Shown here: one piece after another, positions 6,101-13,043 of the stretch | Numbering within the stretch: the stretch's first letter is position 1 | Layout: each line of letters starts with the position of its first letter | Origin: Haloarculaceae archaeon | GTDB taxonomy: Archaea > Halobacteriota > Halobacteria > Halobacteriales > Haloarculaceae | Length of the DNA: 15,629 bases | Direction of reading: 5' to 3' | Assembly: GCA_018609945.1 (NCBI GenBank) | Contig: JAHENO010000278.1 | Span: 1 to 15,629 of the forward strand | Notes under the pieces: generated by a model | The model's input: the letters and a program-made list of their open reading frames with translations, nothing else | The model's database searches: none | Told to the model about the DNA's origin: nothing | Made by a program: the position numbers and the translations under genes

Positions 6101-7485
6101 CACAGACCGATCCAGTCGTCCCGGCGCGGGAGTTCGGCCTTCGCGTCGAACTGCATCTGCCCGTCGGTGACCTCGTAGAGTCGGCCGGTCATCGTCGGCC
6201 GGCGGTCGCCCTCGGTGAAGGTGAACGGCTCGGAAAGTCCCCACATGTCGTCGTCCTCGATCGCGAGCATCCCCTCGCGGACGTTCGCGCCGTCGGTCGG
6301 GTCCATACCCATATCCATGGTGTTTTGCAGCCCCTTCAGTGCCAGGACCGCGTGGATCCCCCCGCGGACGTAGTTGAGGTTCGCCACCGCGGGGTCGTCC
6401 ATGCTGCGGCCCTCGCGTTCGATGTTCGCCTGGATCATCTCCGAGCCCCGGGTGTCCTCGTTCATCACCTCGCCGAAAATCTTGAACGCGTTGACGGCAC
6501 GCGTCCCCTCCCAGATGTCGGGGTTCTGCTGGACGCGGAGTTCGTCGACCGTCCAGGTGAGGCCACAGACGGTCATCTCGGGATAGATGTCCTGCTTCGC
6601 CGAGAGCAGGACCTGCATCGGTGCGGCAGTGTTCTGATGGATGAGGTAGTCGACGCCGGCGTCTCTGGCCTTGCGGACCTGCGTCTCCGCCGAGTTCGCG
6701 GTCAGCGGGAGGTTGATGTCCGGAGCCAGGTCCAGCCCGAGTTCCTCGGCGTACTGTTTGCCGCCCTCGACGGGCGATTTGCCGAACGCCGTGTTCGAGA
6801 AAATGAATCCGACCGTCGCCTCGGCGTCGTTGTCGGCGATCCACTTCAGGTGGGCCCGCGCCTGGCTCGTGTAATCGAGGTTGCCGAAGAAGTTGTACGG
6901 CGTCGCTTCTTCCATCAGTTTCGCCGAGTAGGAGGCGGAGATGTACACGATCTCGTCCTCGGCGACCGTCGAGGAGAGCGCCTCGGTGTCGGCCGTGCCC
7001 CAGCCGATGATGATCGGCGGATCGCTGTCGGACGTGTACTCCTCGTAGTACTGCTGGGCCTGTGGCACCTCGTAGGCGTAATCGTTGTTCGGGTGGTCTA
7101 TCTGCCGTCCGAGGGTGTCGTTCTCGTTGAAGTACGCGATCGCGTCACGGGAGCCGAGTGCCGTCGGCCGGCCGACGTCGGAGGTCGCTCCGCTGAGGTC
7201 GTAGATGCCGGCGACGGTCACCGGCCCGCTGTCCATATCGTCGCCGTCGCTGCCGCCGTCGTCGTCCATGTCGTCCCCGCCGTCACCACTGTCGCTGTCG
7301 CCCCCGTCGCTCCCACCGTCACCATCGCCGCCGTCGCCGCCGTCCTCGCCCCCATCGCCACCGTCTTCCGCACCGAGGCAGCCAGCCAGCGAGAGGGTGA
7401 CCGCGCCGCTGGCGGTTCCGAGCGTCTTCAGGACTGATCGGCGCCTGTACGAGTCTGACGAGTGTGCCCCGTTATCGTCAACCAT
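6100..7485 (-). CDS. livJ: Liv-type substrate-binding lipoprotein (Peripla_BP_6 family), Tat-exported
   Basis: This 461-aa extracellular solute-binding protein, first gene of the operon, delivers substrate to the LivHM pore. The N-terminus carries a twin-arginine signal (RRRSVLK, 14-20), a hydrophobic stretch, and a lipobox LAGC ending at Cys36. It is therefore expected to be exported folded by Tat and lipid-anchored, as is usual in haloarchaea. Residues 37-86 are an almost pure Gly/Asp/Ser linker. The type I binding domain begins VTVAGIYDLSGATSDVG (89-105), and later segments such as PPIIIGWGTADTEALSSTVA fit the LivJ/K fold. The specific ligand cannot be read from sequence; the neighbouring acyl-CoA synthetase suggests a carboxylate rather than an amino acid. 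The ATG at 7483-7485 lies about 33 nt from the centre of a TATA box, giving a very short leader. Confidence 0.92.
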   Translation of the reverse strand: MVDDNGAHSSDSYRRRSVLKTLGTASGAVTLSLAGCLGAEDGGDGGEDGGDGGDGDGGSDGGDSDSGDGGDDMDDDGGSDGDDMDSGPVTVAGIYDLSGATSDVGRPTALGSRDAIAYFNENDTLGRQIDHPNNDYAYEVPQAQQYYEEYTSDSDPPIIIGWGTADTEALSSTVAEDEIVYISASYSAKLMEEATPYNFFGNLDYTSQARAHLKWIADNDAEATVGFIFSNTAFGKSPVEGGKQYAEELGLDLAPDINLPLTANSAETQVRKARDAGVDYLIHQNTAAPMQVLLSAKQDIYPEMTVCGLTWTVDELRVQQNPDIWEGTRAVNAFKIFGEVMNEDTRGSEMIQANIEREGRSMDDPAVANLNYVRGGIHAVLALKGLQNTMDMGMDPTDGANVREGMLAIEDDDMWGLSEPFTFTEGDRRPTMTGRLYEVTDGQMQFDAKAELPRRDDWIGL

Positions 7486-7502
7486 CGTAACGTCCGATTC
7501 GT

Positions 7503-7517
7503 TGTAGACGTACTACA
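7503..7517. promoter_or_regulatory. Candidate operator: 15-bp dyad overlapping the liv promoter
   Basis: TGTAG (7503-7507) and CTACA (7513-7517) form a perfect inverted repeat around a 5-bp spacer. It overlaps the minus-strand TATA box and lies between it and the binding-protein start codon. A second ACTACA occurs at 7631-7636, next to the divergent promoter. The position suits a repressor, but short dyads arise by chance, so this is tentative. Confidence 0.3.
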
Positions 7518-7524
7518 TAATTAT
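7513..7524 (-). promoter_or_regulatory. TATA box of the liv/acyl-CoA synthetase operon
   Basis: The minus strand reads ATAATTATGTAG, preceded by CCCCA. It is the most A/T-rich stretch of the divergent region. The transcript start predicted 25-27 nt downstream falls at about 7490-7493, leaving a leader of roughly 5-8 nt before the ATG at 7485. Confidence 0.55.
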
Positions 7525-7630
7525 TGGGGTGGATATACAGCCGTTCGGGGGCGAGCCGGTTCCTCGGTCAGGATCTGCCCGTGCGAACCGGCCTCGCGGT
7601 CGGGATCCCTGCGTCCCGGAGACGGCAAAA

Positions 7631-7642
7631 ACTACAAATAAC
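7631..7642 (+). promoter_or_regulatory. TATA-like box of the plus-strand catabolic operon
   Basis: ACTACAAATAAC lies 29-40 nt upstream of the ATG at 7671, downstream of an A-rich run (CAAAAAC). It would start transcription about 5-10 nt before that ATG, which supports choosing 7671 over the upstream in-frame ATG at 7524. The match to a consensus TATA box is moderate. Confidence 0.4.
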
Positions 7643-7670
7643 AGCGCCGCCGCAAAGGAAACGAACGTCC

Positions 7671-8837
7671 ATGAACTTCGAGGAGAGTCCCGAACACTCG
7701 ATGATCCGGTCGACCGCGACCGAGATCGCCGAGCAGTTCGGGCCCGAATACTGGCGCGAGATGGAGGAATCCGGGGAGTTCTCGCAGGCCTTCTGGGACG
7801 AACTCGGTGCGGCCGGCTTCCACGGCCTCCTGGTCCCCGACGAGTACGGCGGTGCCGGCATGGGTACCCAGGAGATGGGGCTGGTCATGGAGACGCTCTG
7901 TGCCGAGGGGTGTGGCATGGCCGGGACGTGGTATCTCGTTCTCACTGCCGGCATGGCTGCCGTCGGTCTCAAAGAGTACGGCACCGAACGGCAGAAAGAA
8001 ACGTATCTGACGGACATCGCGGCCGGCGACCGGAACTTCTCGATCGGCATCACCGAGCCCGAGGCGGGGACCAACACCCTCAACGTGGCGACGCGCGCCG
8101 AGAAAAATGGCGACGAGTACGTCCTCAACGGGCAGAAGGCCTGGATTACCTACTCCGATATCGCGGACAACATGATCATCGTCACGCGCACGACCCCCCG
8201 TTCCGAGGCCGAGCGCAAGACCGACGGGATCAGCCTGTTCATCCTCGACATGGACGCGGATGGCATCGACGTCTCCCCCATCGAGAAGCACGCGATCAAC
8301 TACTCGAACTCCTGTGAGGTGTTCCTGGAGGACGTGCGCGTCCCCGAGGAGGACCTGCTCGGCGAGGAGGACAGGGGCTGGTGGCCGCTGGTGGACATGC
8401 TCAACCCGGAACGCATCGGCTTCGCTGCTGCCGGAACCGGCATCGGCATGCTGGCGGCCGACGCCGCCATCGAGTACGCCAGCGACCGCGAGGTGTTCGA
8501 TCAGCCGATCGGCACCCACCAGGCGGTGTCGTTCCCGATAACGAAAGCCTACGCAAGGATGGAGGCGGCACGGTTGATGCGACAGAAGGCCGAGTGGCTC
8601 TACGACCAGGGCGAGGAGTGTGGGTACGAGACAAACGTCGCGAAGGCGACGGCCGTCGAGGCGGGCATCGAGGCGGTCAAACAGTCGATGCAGGCCTTCG
8701 GCGGGTGGGGCTACGCGAAGGAGTACGACGTCGAGCGGTGGTGGCGCGAAATAAACCTCACGCGCCTGGCGCCCGTCACCCAGCAGATGGCGTACAACCA
8801 CATCAGCCAGCAACTCGGGTTCCCGCGGGGGTACTGA
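7671..8837 (+). CDS. Acyl-CoA dehydrogenase, isovaleryl-CoA-dehydrogenase-like active site
   Basis: This 388-aa FAD-dependent enzyme of the acyl-CoA dehydrogenase (ACAD) family introduces a 2,3-double bond into an acyl-CoA and passes electrons to ETF. The N-terminal helical domain contains LLVPDEYGGAGM (53-64). The central beta domain has SIGITEPEAGTNT (124-136) and NGQKAWIT (153-160), and the C-terminal domain has DREVFDQPIGTHQAV (272-286) and AFGGWGYAKEYDVERWWRE (342-360). The usual C-terminal catalytic Glu ('YEGT') is missing: Ala367 stands in RLAPVTQQ. A Glu is present instead at 247 in LNPERIGFA, matching helix-G Glu254 of isovaleryl-CoA dehydrogenase. The start at 7671 is chosen because the upstream 49 codons lack family similarity and include the promoter. 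It heads a four-gene operon, and its stop overlaps the next ATG (TGATG). Confidence 0.92.
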   Translation: MNFEESPEHSMIRSTATEIAEQFGPEYWREMEESGEFSQAFWDELGAAGFHGLLVPDEYGGAGMGTQEMGLVMETLCAEGCGMAGTWYLVLTAGMAAVGLKEYGTERQKETYLTDIAAGDRNFSIGITEPEAGTNTLNVATRAEKNGDEYVLNGQKAWITYSDIADNMIIVTRTTPRSEAERKTDGISLFILDMDADGIDVSPIEKHAINYSNSCEVFLEDVRVPEEDLLGEEDRGWWPLVDMLNPERIGFAAAGTGIGMLAADAAIEYASDREVFDQPIGTHQAVSFPITKAYARMEAARLMRQKAEWLYDQGEECGYETNVAKATAVEAGIEAVKQSMQAFGGWGYAKEYDVERWWREINLTRLAPVTQQMAYNHISQQLGFPRGY

Positions 8838-10723
8838 TGTTCGACAAACTGCTCGTCGCGAACCGTGGCGAAATCGCGGTCCGCGTGATGGCCGCCTGCG
8901 AGGAACTGGGCGTCGACACCGTCGCGGTCTACAGCGACGCCGACCGGTCGGCGGGCCACGTCCGATACGCCGACGAGGCTTACAACGTCGGTCCAGCGCG
9001 GGCGGCCGACTCCTACCTCGACGGCGAAACCATCGTCGAGACCGCACGGGAGGCAGGGGCTGACGCCATCCACCCGGGATACGGTTTCCTGGCGGAGAAC
9101 GCCGACTTCGCCCGGCGCGTCGAAGCGACCGAGGGGCTGACCTGGGTCGGCCCGCCGGGCGACGCGATGGAACAACTCGGCGAGAAGACCAGCGCCAGGC
9201 GCGTCATGCAAGCGGCCGACGTCCCCATCGTCCCCGGGACGACCGACCCCGTGACCGATCCCGAGACCGTCCGCGAACTGGGCGGGGAGTACGGCTATCC
9301 GCTCGCGATCAAGGCCGAAGGCGGGGGCGGCGGCCGGGGGATGAAAATCGTCCGCGACGCCGGGGAGGTAGAGGACGCCCTGGAGAGTGCCCGCCGCGAG
9401 GGCAAGGCGTACTTCGACAACGACTCGGTGTACGTCGAGAAGTATCTCGCGGCGCCGAAACACATCGAGGTGCAGGTCCTCGCGGACCACCACGGCAACG
9501 TCCGCCACCTCGGCGAGCGGGACTGTTCGCTCCAGCGGCGCCACCAGAAGGTCATCGAGGAGGCCCCCAGTCCGGCGCTCTCGGCGGAGTTGCGCGAGCG
9601 CGTCGGCGCGGCCGCGCGCCGCGGCGTGCGGGAGGCCGGCTACACGAACGCCGGCACCGTCGAGTTCCTCGTCGAAGACGGGGAGTTCTACTTCATGGAG
9701 GTCAACACCCGCATCCAGGTCGAACACACCGCCACCGAGGAGGTCACGGGCATCGACATCGTTCGATGGCAGATCCGCGTGGCTGCGGGTGAGGAACTCG
9801 ATTTCGCGCAGGACGACGTGGAGATCGACGGTCACGCGGTCGAGTACCGCATCAACGCGGAGAATCCCGCCAACGCGTTTGCCCCGACGCCGGGACCCAT
9901 CGAGACCTACGACCCGCCGAGCAGTATCGGCGTCCGGCTCGACCACGCGATCAGGGAAGGCGACGAGATCGGCGGGGACTACGACTCGATGATCGCGAAA
10001 CTCATCGTGACTGCAGAGGACCGCGAGCGGTGTCTGCGCCGTTCCGAGCGCGCGCTCGAACACTTCGAGGTCGCGGGCGTGCACACCACCATTCCCTTCC
10101 ATCGGCTGATGTTGACCGACGACCGGTTCGTCTCGGGCGAGCACACCACGAAGTATCTCGACGAGGAACTCGACGACGGCGCCGTCGAGGAGGCGGTCGA
10201 GCGGTGGGGAACCGAACCGGAAGCAGGGTCCAGCGGGGACCGTCCGGCGATGCACGAACTGACCGTCGAGGTAGACGGCAAGCGGTACGACGTGGTCGTC
10301 GAGGACCTGCCCGGCGGGCTCGCCGGTGGCGGAGCGGGAGGCAGTTCCGGGTCCGGGTCCGGGTCTACGTCCGGTTCTGGGTCGAGCAGTGCTGCGACAA
10401 GGGCCGGTGCAATCGGGACGACGGCAGACACCACGACCGGCGGCGACGCGAACGCAGGGGGGAGTGGCGGGAGCACGACCGAGAGCGGGAGCGAGGCGGC
10501 AGTCTTCCGGGACGGTGCGGTCGAGGCGGACATGCAGGGGACCATCCTCTCGGTGGAAGTCGCCGAGGGTGACGCCGTCGCGGAGGGCGACGTACTGTGT
10601 GTCCTGGAGGCGATGAAGATGGAGAACGACGTCTTCGCGCCCGCGAGCGGGACTGTCACGAGCGTCCACGTCGCGGCGGGGGAGACGGTCGACATGGGCG
10701 ATACGCTGGTGGTGGTAGAGTGA
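8837..10723 (+). CDS. Acyl-CoA carboxylase, biotin carboxylase-BCCP fusion subunit
   Basis: This 628-aa subunit carboxylates its own biotin using ATP and bicarbonate. The biotin carboxylase domain spans about 1-445, with VANRGEIAVR (7-16), the ATP-grasp loop KAEGGGGGRGMK (159-170), EVNTRIQVEH (288-297) and Arg338 in EYRIN. These active-site residues fall at the same numbers as in E. coli AccC (Glu288, Asn290, Arg292, Glu296, Arg338). The biotin domain (about 556-628) carries EAMKMEN with biotinyl Lys594. Between them lies a Gly/Ser/Thr-rich linker (about 493-553) that probably acts as a flexible arm. The ATG at 8837 overlaps the dehydrogenase stop (TGATG), and its own stop overlaps the next GTG (GTGA). 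Haloarchaeal homologues are usually called PccA. The partner genes here also suit 3-methylcrotonyl-CoA carboxylase, so the acyl substrate is open. Confidence 0.93.
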   Translation: MFDKLLVANRGEIAVRVMAACEELGVDTVAVYSDADRSAGHVRYADEAYNVGPARAADSYLDGETIVETAREAGADAIHPGYGFLAENADFARRVEATEGLTWVGPPGDAMEQLGEKTSARRVMQAADVPIVPGTTDPVTDPETVRELGGEYGYPLAIKAEGGGGGRGMKIVRDAGEVEDALESARREGKAYFDNDSVYVEKYLAAPKHIEVQVLADHHGNVRHLGERDCSLQRRHQKVIEEAPSPALSAELRERVGAAARRGVREAGYTNAGTVEFLVEDGEFYFMEVNTRIQVEHTATEEVTGIDIVRWQIRVAAGEELDFAQDDVEIDGHAVEYRINAENPANAFAPTPGPIETYDPPSSIGVRLDHAIREGDEIGGDYDSMIAKLIVTAEDRERCLRRSERALEHFEVAGVHTTIPFHRLMLTDDRFVSGEHTTKYLDEELDDGAVEEAVERWGTEPEAGSSGDRPAMHELTVEVDGKRYDVVVEDLPGGLAGGGAGGSSGSGSGSTSGSGSSSAATRAGAIGTTADTTTGGDANAGGSGGSTTESGSEAAVFRDGAVEADMQGTILSVEVAEGDAVAEGDVLCVLEAMKMENDVFAPASGTVTSVHVAAGETVDMGDTLVVVE

Positions 10724-12465
10724 AAGTCCGCGTCGCCGAGGAGACGACGACCGAGGAAGCGCGGGTCATCGCCGAGGCACTCGCCGCCCGGTACGGGGAC
10801 GACGTCACGGTGGCGACCGCCGCCGGGGAGCACCTCGCGGAGGCGGCCTACCACGGTCCCGGAGACGTGCCGGGACCCGAACCGGAGATGGGACCGACCG
10901 AGCGGGAGGAACGACTGTGGGAAGAGATCGCCGACATCCACGAGGGCGGCCCGGAGAAGTACCGCGAGCAGTTGCCCGAGCAGGGGAAACTGTTCGTCCG
11001 CGACCGGATCGACCTGTGGTTCAATCCGGAGGGAGGCAGCCAGACACAGTCCGGCGACGGGGAGGGATTCCTCTTCGAGGACGGCAAGTTCGCCGAGTTC
11101 GACGCCGACGACCGGCTACCCGCCGACGGGATGGTCACCGGCGGCGCCGACTTCGAGGGGCGGAACGTCCACTTCATGGCCAACGACTACACCGTCAAGC
11201 GCGGGAGCATGGCCGCGAAGGGCGTCGAGAAGTTCCTCCGGATGCAACAGCGGGCACTGAAGACCGGCCGCCCGGTGCTGTATCTGATGGACTCTTCGGG
11301 GGGTCGGATCGACCAGCAGACGGGCTTTTTCGCCAACCGCGAAGGCATCGGGAAGTACTACTACAACCACTCGATGCTCTCGGGACGGGTCCCGCAGATC
11401 TGCGTGCTGTACGGCCCGTGTATCGCGGGCGCCGCGTACACTCCCGTGTTCGCCGATTTCACCGTGATGGTCCGGGACATGTCGGCGATGGCCATCGCCA
11501 GCCCGCGGATGGTCCAGATGGTCACCGGCGAGGACATCTCGCTTGAGGAACTGGGCGGGCCGGACGTGCACGCGAGACACTCCGGGAGTGCCGACCTGGT
11601 GGCCGAGGACGAGGAACACGCCCGTGCGCTGGTGGCGCAACTGATCTCCTACCTGCCGGACAACAGCGACGAGAAGCCGCCCCGCACCGAGGGGCGCCAT
11701 CCCGCCACCTCGCCGAAGGACATCGACAGCATCGTCCCACAGCAACCGAACCGCGGCTACGACATGACGGACCTGATCGACTGTATGGTCGACGGGGATT
11801 CGTGGTTCGAACTCCAGCCCGATTTCGGCGGCGAGATACTGACCGGATTCGCGCGGATCGACGGTCGCCCGGTGGGCGTCATCGCCAACCAGCCCGCACA
11901 GCGTGCGGGCGCCATCTTCCCCGACGCCGCACAGAAGGCAGCGGAGTTCGTCTGGAAGTGCGACGCGTTCAACGTTCCCCTCCTCTATCTGTGTGACACC
12001 CCCGGCTTCATGGCCGGCTCGCAGGTCGAGAAAGAGGCCATCCTCGAGAAAGGCAAGAAGATGATCTACGCCACCTCCGCGGCGACGGTTCCCAAGCAGT
12101 GTGTCGTCGTCAGGAAGGCATACGGCGCGGGGATCTACGCGATGAGCGGCCCGGCATACGACCCCGAGTCGACCATCGCCCTTCCCTCGGGGGAGATCGC
12201 CATCATGGGACCCGAGGCGGCGATCAACGCGGTCTACGCCCGGAAACTCGCGGAGATCGACGACGAGGAGGAGCGCAAGAAGCGCGAACAGGAACTCCGC
12301 GAGGAGTACCGCGAGGACATCGACGTCCACCGGATGGCGAGCGAGATGGTCATCGACGACATCGTGCCCCCGAGCACGTTGCGGGATGAACTGGAAGCAC
12401 GGTTCGAGTTCTACGAGACCGTCGAGAAGGACCTGCCCGAGAAGAAACACGGGACCGTACTCTAA
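10720..12465 (+). CDS. Acyl-CoA carboxylase carboxyltransferase subunit with an N-terminal small-subunit-like extension
   Basis: This 581-aa subunit transfers CO2 from biotin to an acyl-CoA. The crotonase-like N-half has KLFVRDRIDLWF (90-101), LYLMDSSGGRI (187-197) and the first oxyanion-hole segment YGPCIAGAAY (231-240). The C-half has VGVIANQPAQRAGAI (385-399), CDTPGFMAGSQVE (425-437) and the second segment RKAYGAGIYAMSG (465-477). FYNQ-like YYYNHSMLSGRVPQ (213-226) lies between 3-methylcrotonyl- and propionyl-CoA carboxylase patterns, so the substrate is uncertain. The GTG at 10720 overlaps the preceding stop (GTGA) and adds 56 residues before Met57. About 45 of these (VAEETTTEEARVIAEALAARYG and following) resemble the small PccX/AccE-type carboxylase subunits. 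An ATG at 10888 would remove them and leave a 164-bp gap. The stretch 516-537 is highly charged and probably helical. Confidence 0.9.
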   Translation: MKVRVAEETTTEEARVIAEALAARYGDDVTVATAAGEHLAEAAYHGPGDVPGPEPEMGPTEREERLWEEIADIHEGGPEKYREQLPEQGKLFVRDRIDLWFNPEGGSQTQSGDGEGFLFEDGKFAEFDADDRLPADGMVTGGADFEGRNVHFMANDYTVKRGSMAAKGVEKFLRMQQRALKTGRPVLYLMDSSGGRIDQQTGFFANREGIGKYYYNHSMLSGRVPQICVLYGPCIAGAAYTPVFADFTVMVRDMSAMAIASPRMVQMVTGEDISLEELGGPDVHARHSGSADLVAEDEEHARALVAQLISYLPDNSDEKPPRTEGRHPATSPKDIDSIVPQQPNRGYDMTDLIDCMVDGDSWFELQPDFGGEILTGFARIDGRPVGVIANQPAQRAGAIFPDAAQKAAEFVWKCDAFNVPLLYLCDTPGFMAGSQVEKEAILEKGKKMIYATSAATVPKQCVVVRKAYGAGIYAMSGPAYDPESTIALPSGEIAIMGPEAAINAVYARKLAEIDDEEERKKREQELREEYREDIDVHRMASEMVIDDIVPPSTLRDELEARFEFYETVEKDLPEKKHGTVL

Positions 12466-12485
12466 CAGGGACGCCCAGCCAAGCC

Positions 12486-12956
12486 ATGACAGGACTCTAC
12501 TACGAGGACTTCGCGGTCGGACAGACCATCGAACACGACAGGCGGCGGACGATAACCGAGAGCGACAACCAGCAGTTTTGCGACATGACGATGAATCAAC
12601 AGCCCCTCCACCTCGACGCGGCGTTCGCCGCGGACACGCAGTTCGGCGAACGCCTCGTCAACGGCCTGTACACGATGAGTCTCGCCGTCGGTATCACGAT
12701 TCCCGAGACGACCGACGGGACCATCGTCGCGAACCTCTCCTACGACGAGGTCGAACACCCCGCGCCGGTGTTCCACGGCGACACGATCCGCGTCCAGTCG
12801 ACGGTGACCGACAAGCGCGAGACCAGCGACGGCGAGCGGGGCGTCGTCACGATGCACGTCGAAGCCTTCGCGGTCAACCGCGAGGACGAACCGCTGGTGT
12901 GTGAGTTCGATCGGACGGTCCTCTCGTTGAAACGCGAGCACGAAGCGGACGGGTGA
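12486..12956 (+). CDS. MaoC-family hydratase (hotdog fold), itaconyl/mesaconyl/3-methylglutaconyl-CoA hydratase-like
   Basis: This 156-aa single-hotdog enzyme most likely adds water to a branched or dicarboxylic enoyl-CoA. The active-site segment is TMNQQPLHLDAAFAADTQFG (35-54), followed by LVNGLYTMSLAVG (57-69). In ordinary R-hydratases this reads 'TGDxNPLHxD'; here the catalytic Asp position is Asn37 while His42 is kept. That 'TMNxxPLH' form is, from memory, characteristic of the itaconyl-/mesaconyl-CoA hydratase branch, which includes the mycobacterial enzyme that hydrates 3-methylglutaconyl-CoA. It is the fourth gene of the operon, 20 bp after the carboxyltransferase stop, without a clear ribosome site. 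Its position directly after a carboxylase suits hydration of the carboxylated enoyl-CoA. The exact substrate is inferred. Confidence 0.82.
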   Translation: MTGLYYEDFAVGQTIEHDRRRTITESDNQQFCDMTMNQQPLHLDAAFAADTQFGERLVNGLYTMSLAVGITIPETTDGTIVANLSYDEVEHPAPVFHGDTIRVQSTVTDKRETSDGERGVVTMHVEAFAVNREDEPLVCEFDRTVLSLKREHEADG

Positions 12957-13009
12957 CTGCTGACCAGTGCCCGACAGGGGATGTTCCTGTCAACCGTGGC
13001 GTAGTGTGG

Positions 13010-13017
13010 TTTTATGC
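13010..13017 (+). promoter_or_regulatory. TATA box of the crotonase-family gene
   Basis: TTTTATGC lies about 30 nt (centre to ATG) before the start at 13044 and closely matches the box in front of the PaaK-like gene. The predicted transcript start is at about 13039-13041. An in-frame ATG at 13014 is part of this box and cannot be the start if this promoter is used. Confidence 0.55.
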
Positions 13018-13043
13018 GTCGACCGGACGATCCCATCCCGTGT

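Noticed and set aside
6101..6844. Upstream extension of livF to a 528-aa protein
   Set aside because: This part lies inside the binding-protein gene in another frame and is Arg-rich; the ATG at 6100 gives the standard LivF length and a TGATG junction.
7230..7380. Tandem short repeats resembling a CRISPR or satellite array
   Set aside because: The repeats are irregular triplets encoding the Gly/Asp linker of the binding lipoprotein; there are no repeat-spacer units.
7524..7670. 49-codon upstream extension of the first acyl-CoA dehydrogenase
   Set aside because: It contains the divergent promoters and shows no similarity to the family, whose proteins begin near the chosen Met.
8711..10669. 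652-codon minus-strand frame opposite the biotin carboxylase
   Set aside because: No recognisable domain, and the plus strand shows every catalytic residue of biotin carboxylase.
11116..12450. 444-codon minus-strand frame opposite the carboxyltransferase
   Set aside because: Artefact of high GC at third positions; the sense strand holds a complete, well-conserved carboxyltransferase.
13014..13043. Upstream ATG start for the crotonase-family gene
   Set aside because: The ATG forms part of the TTTTATGC promoter box, so it would not be transcribed from that promoter.
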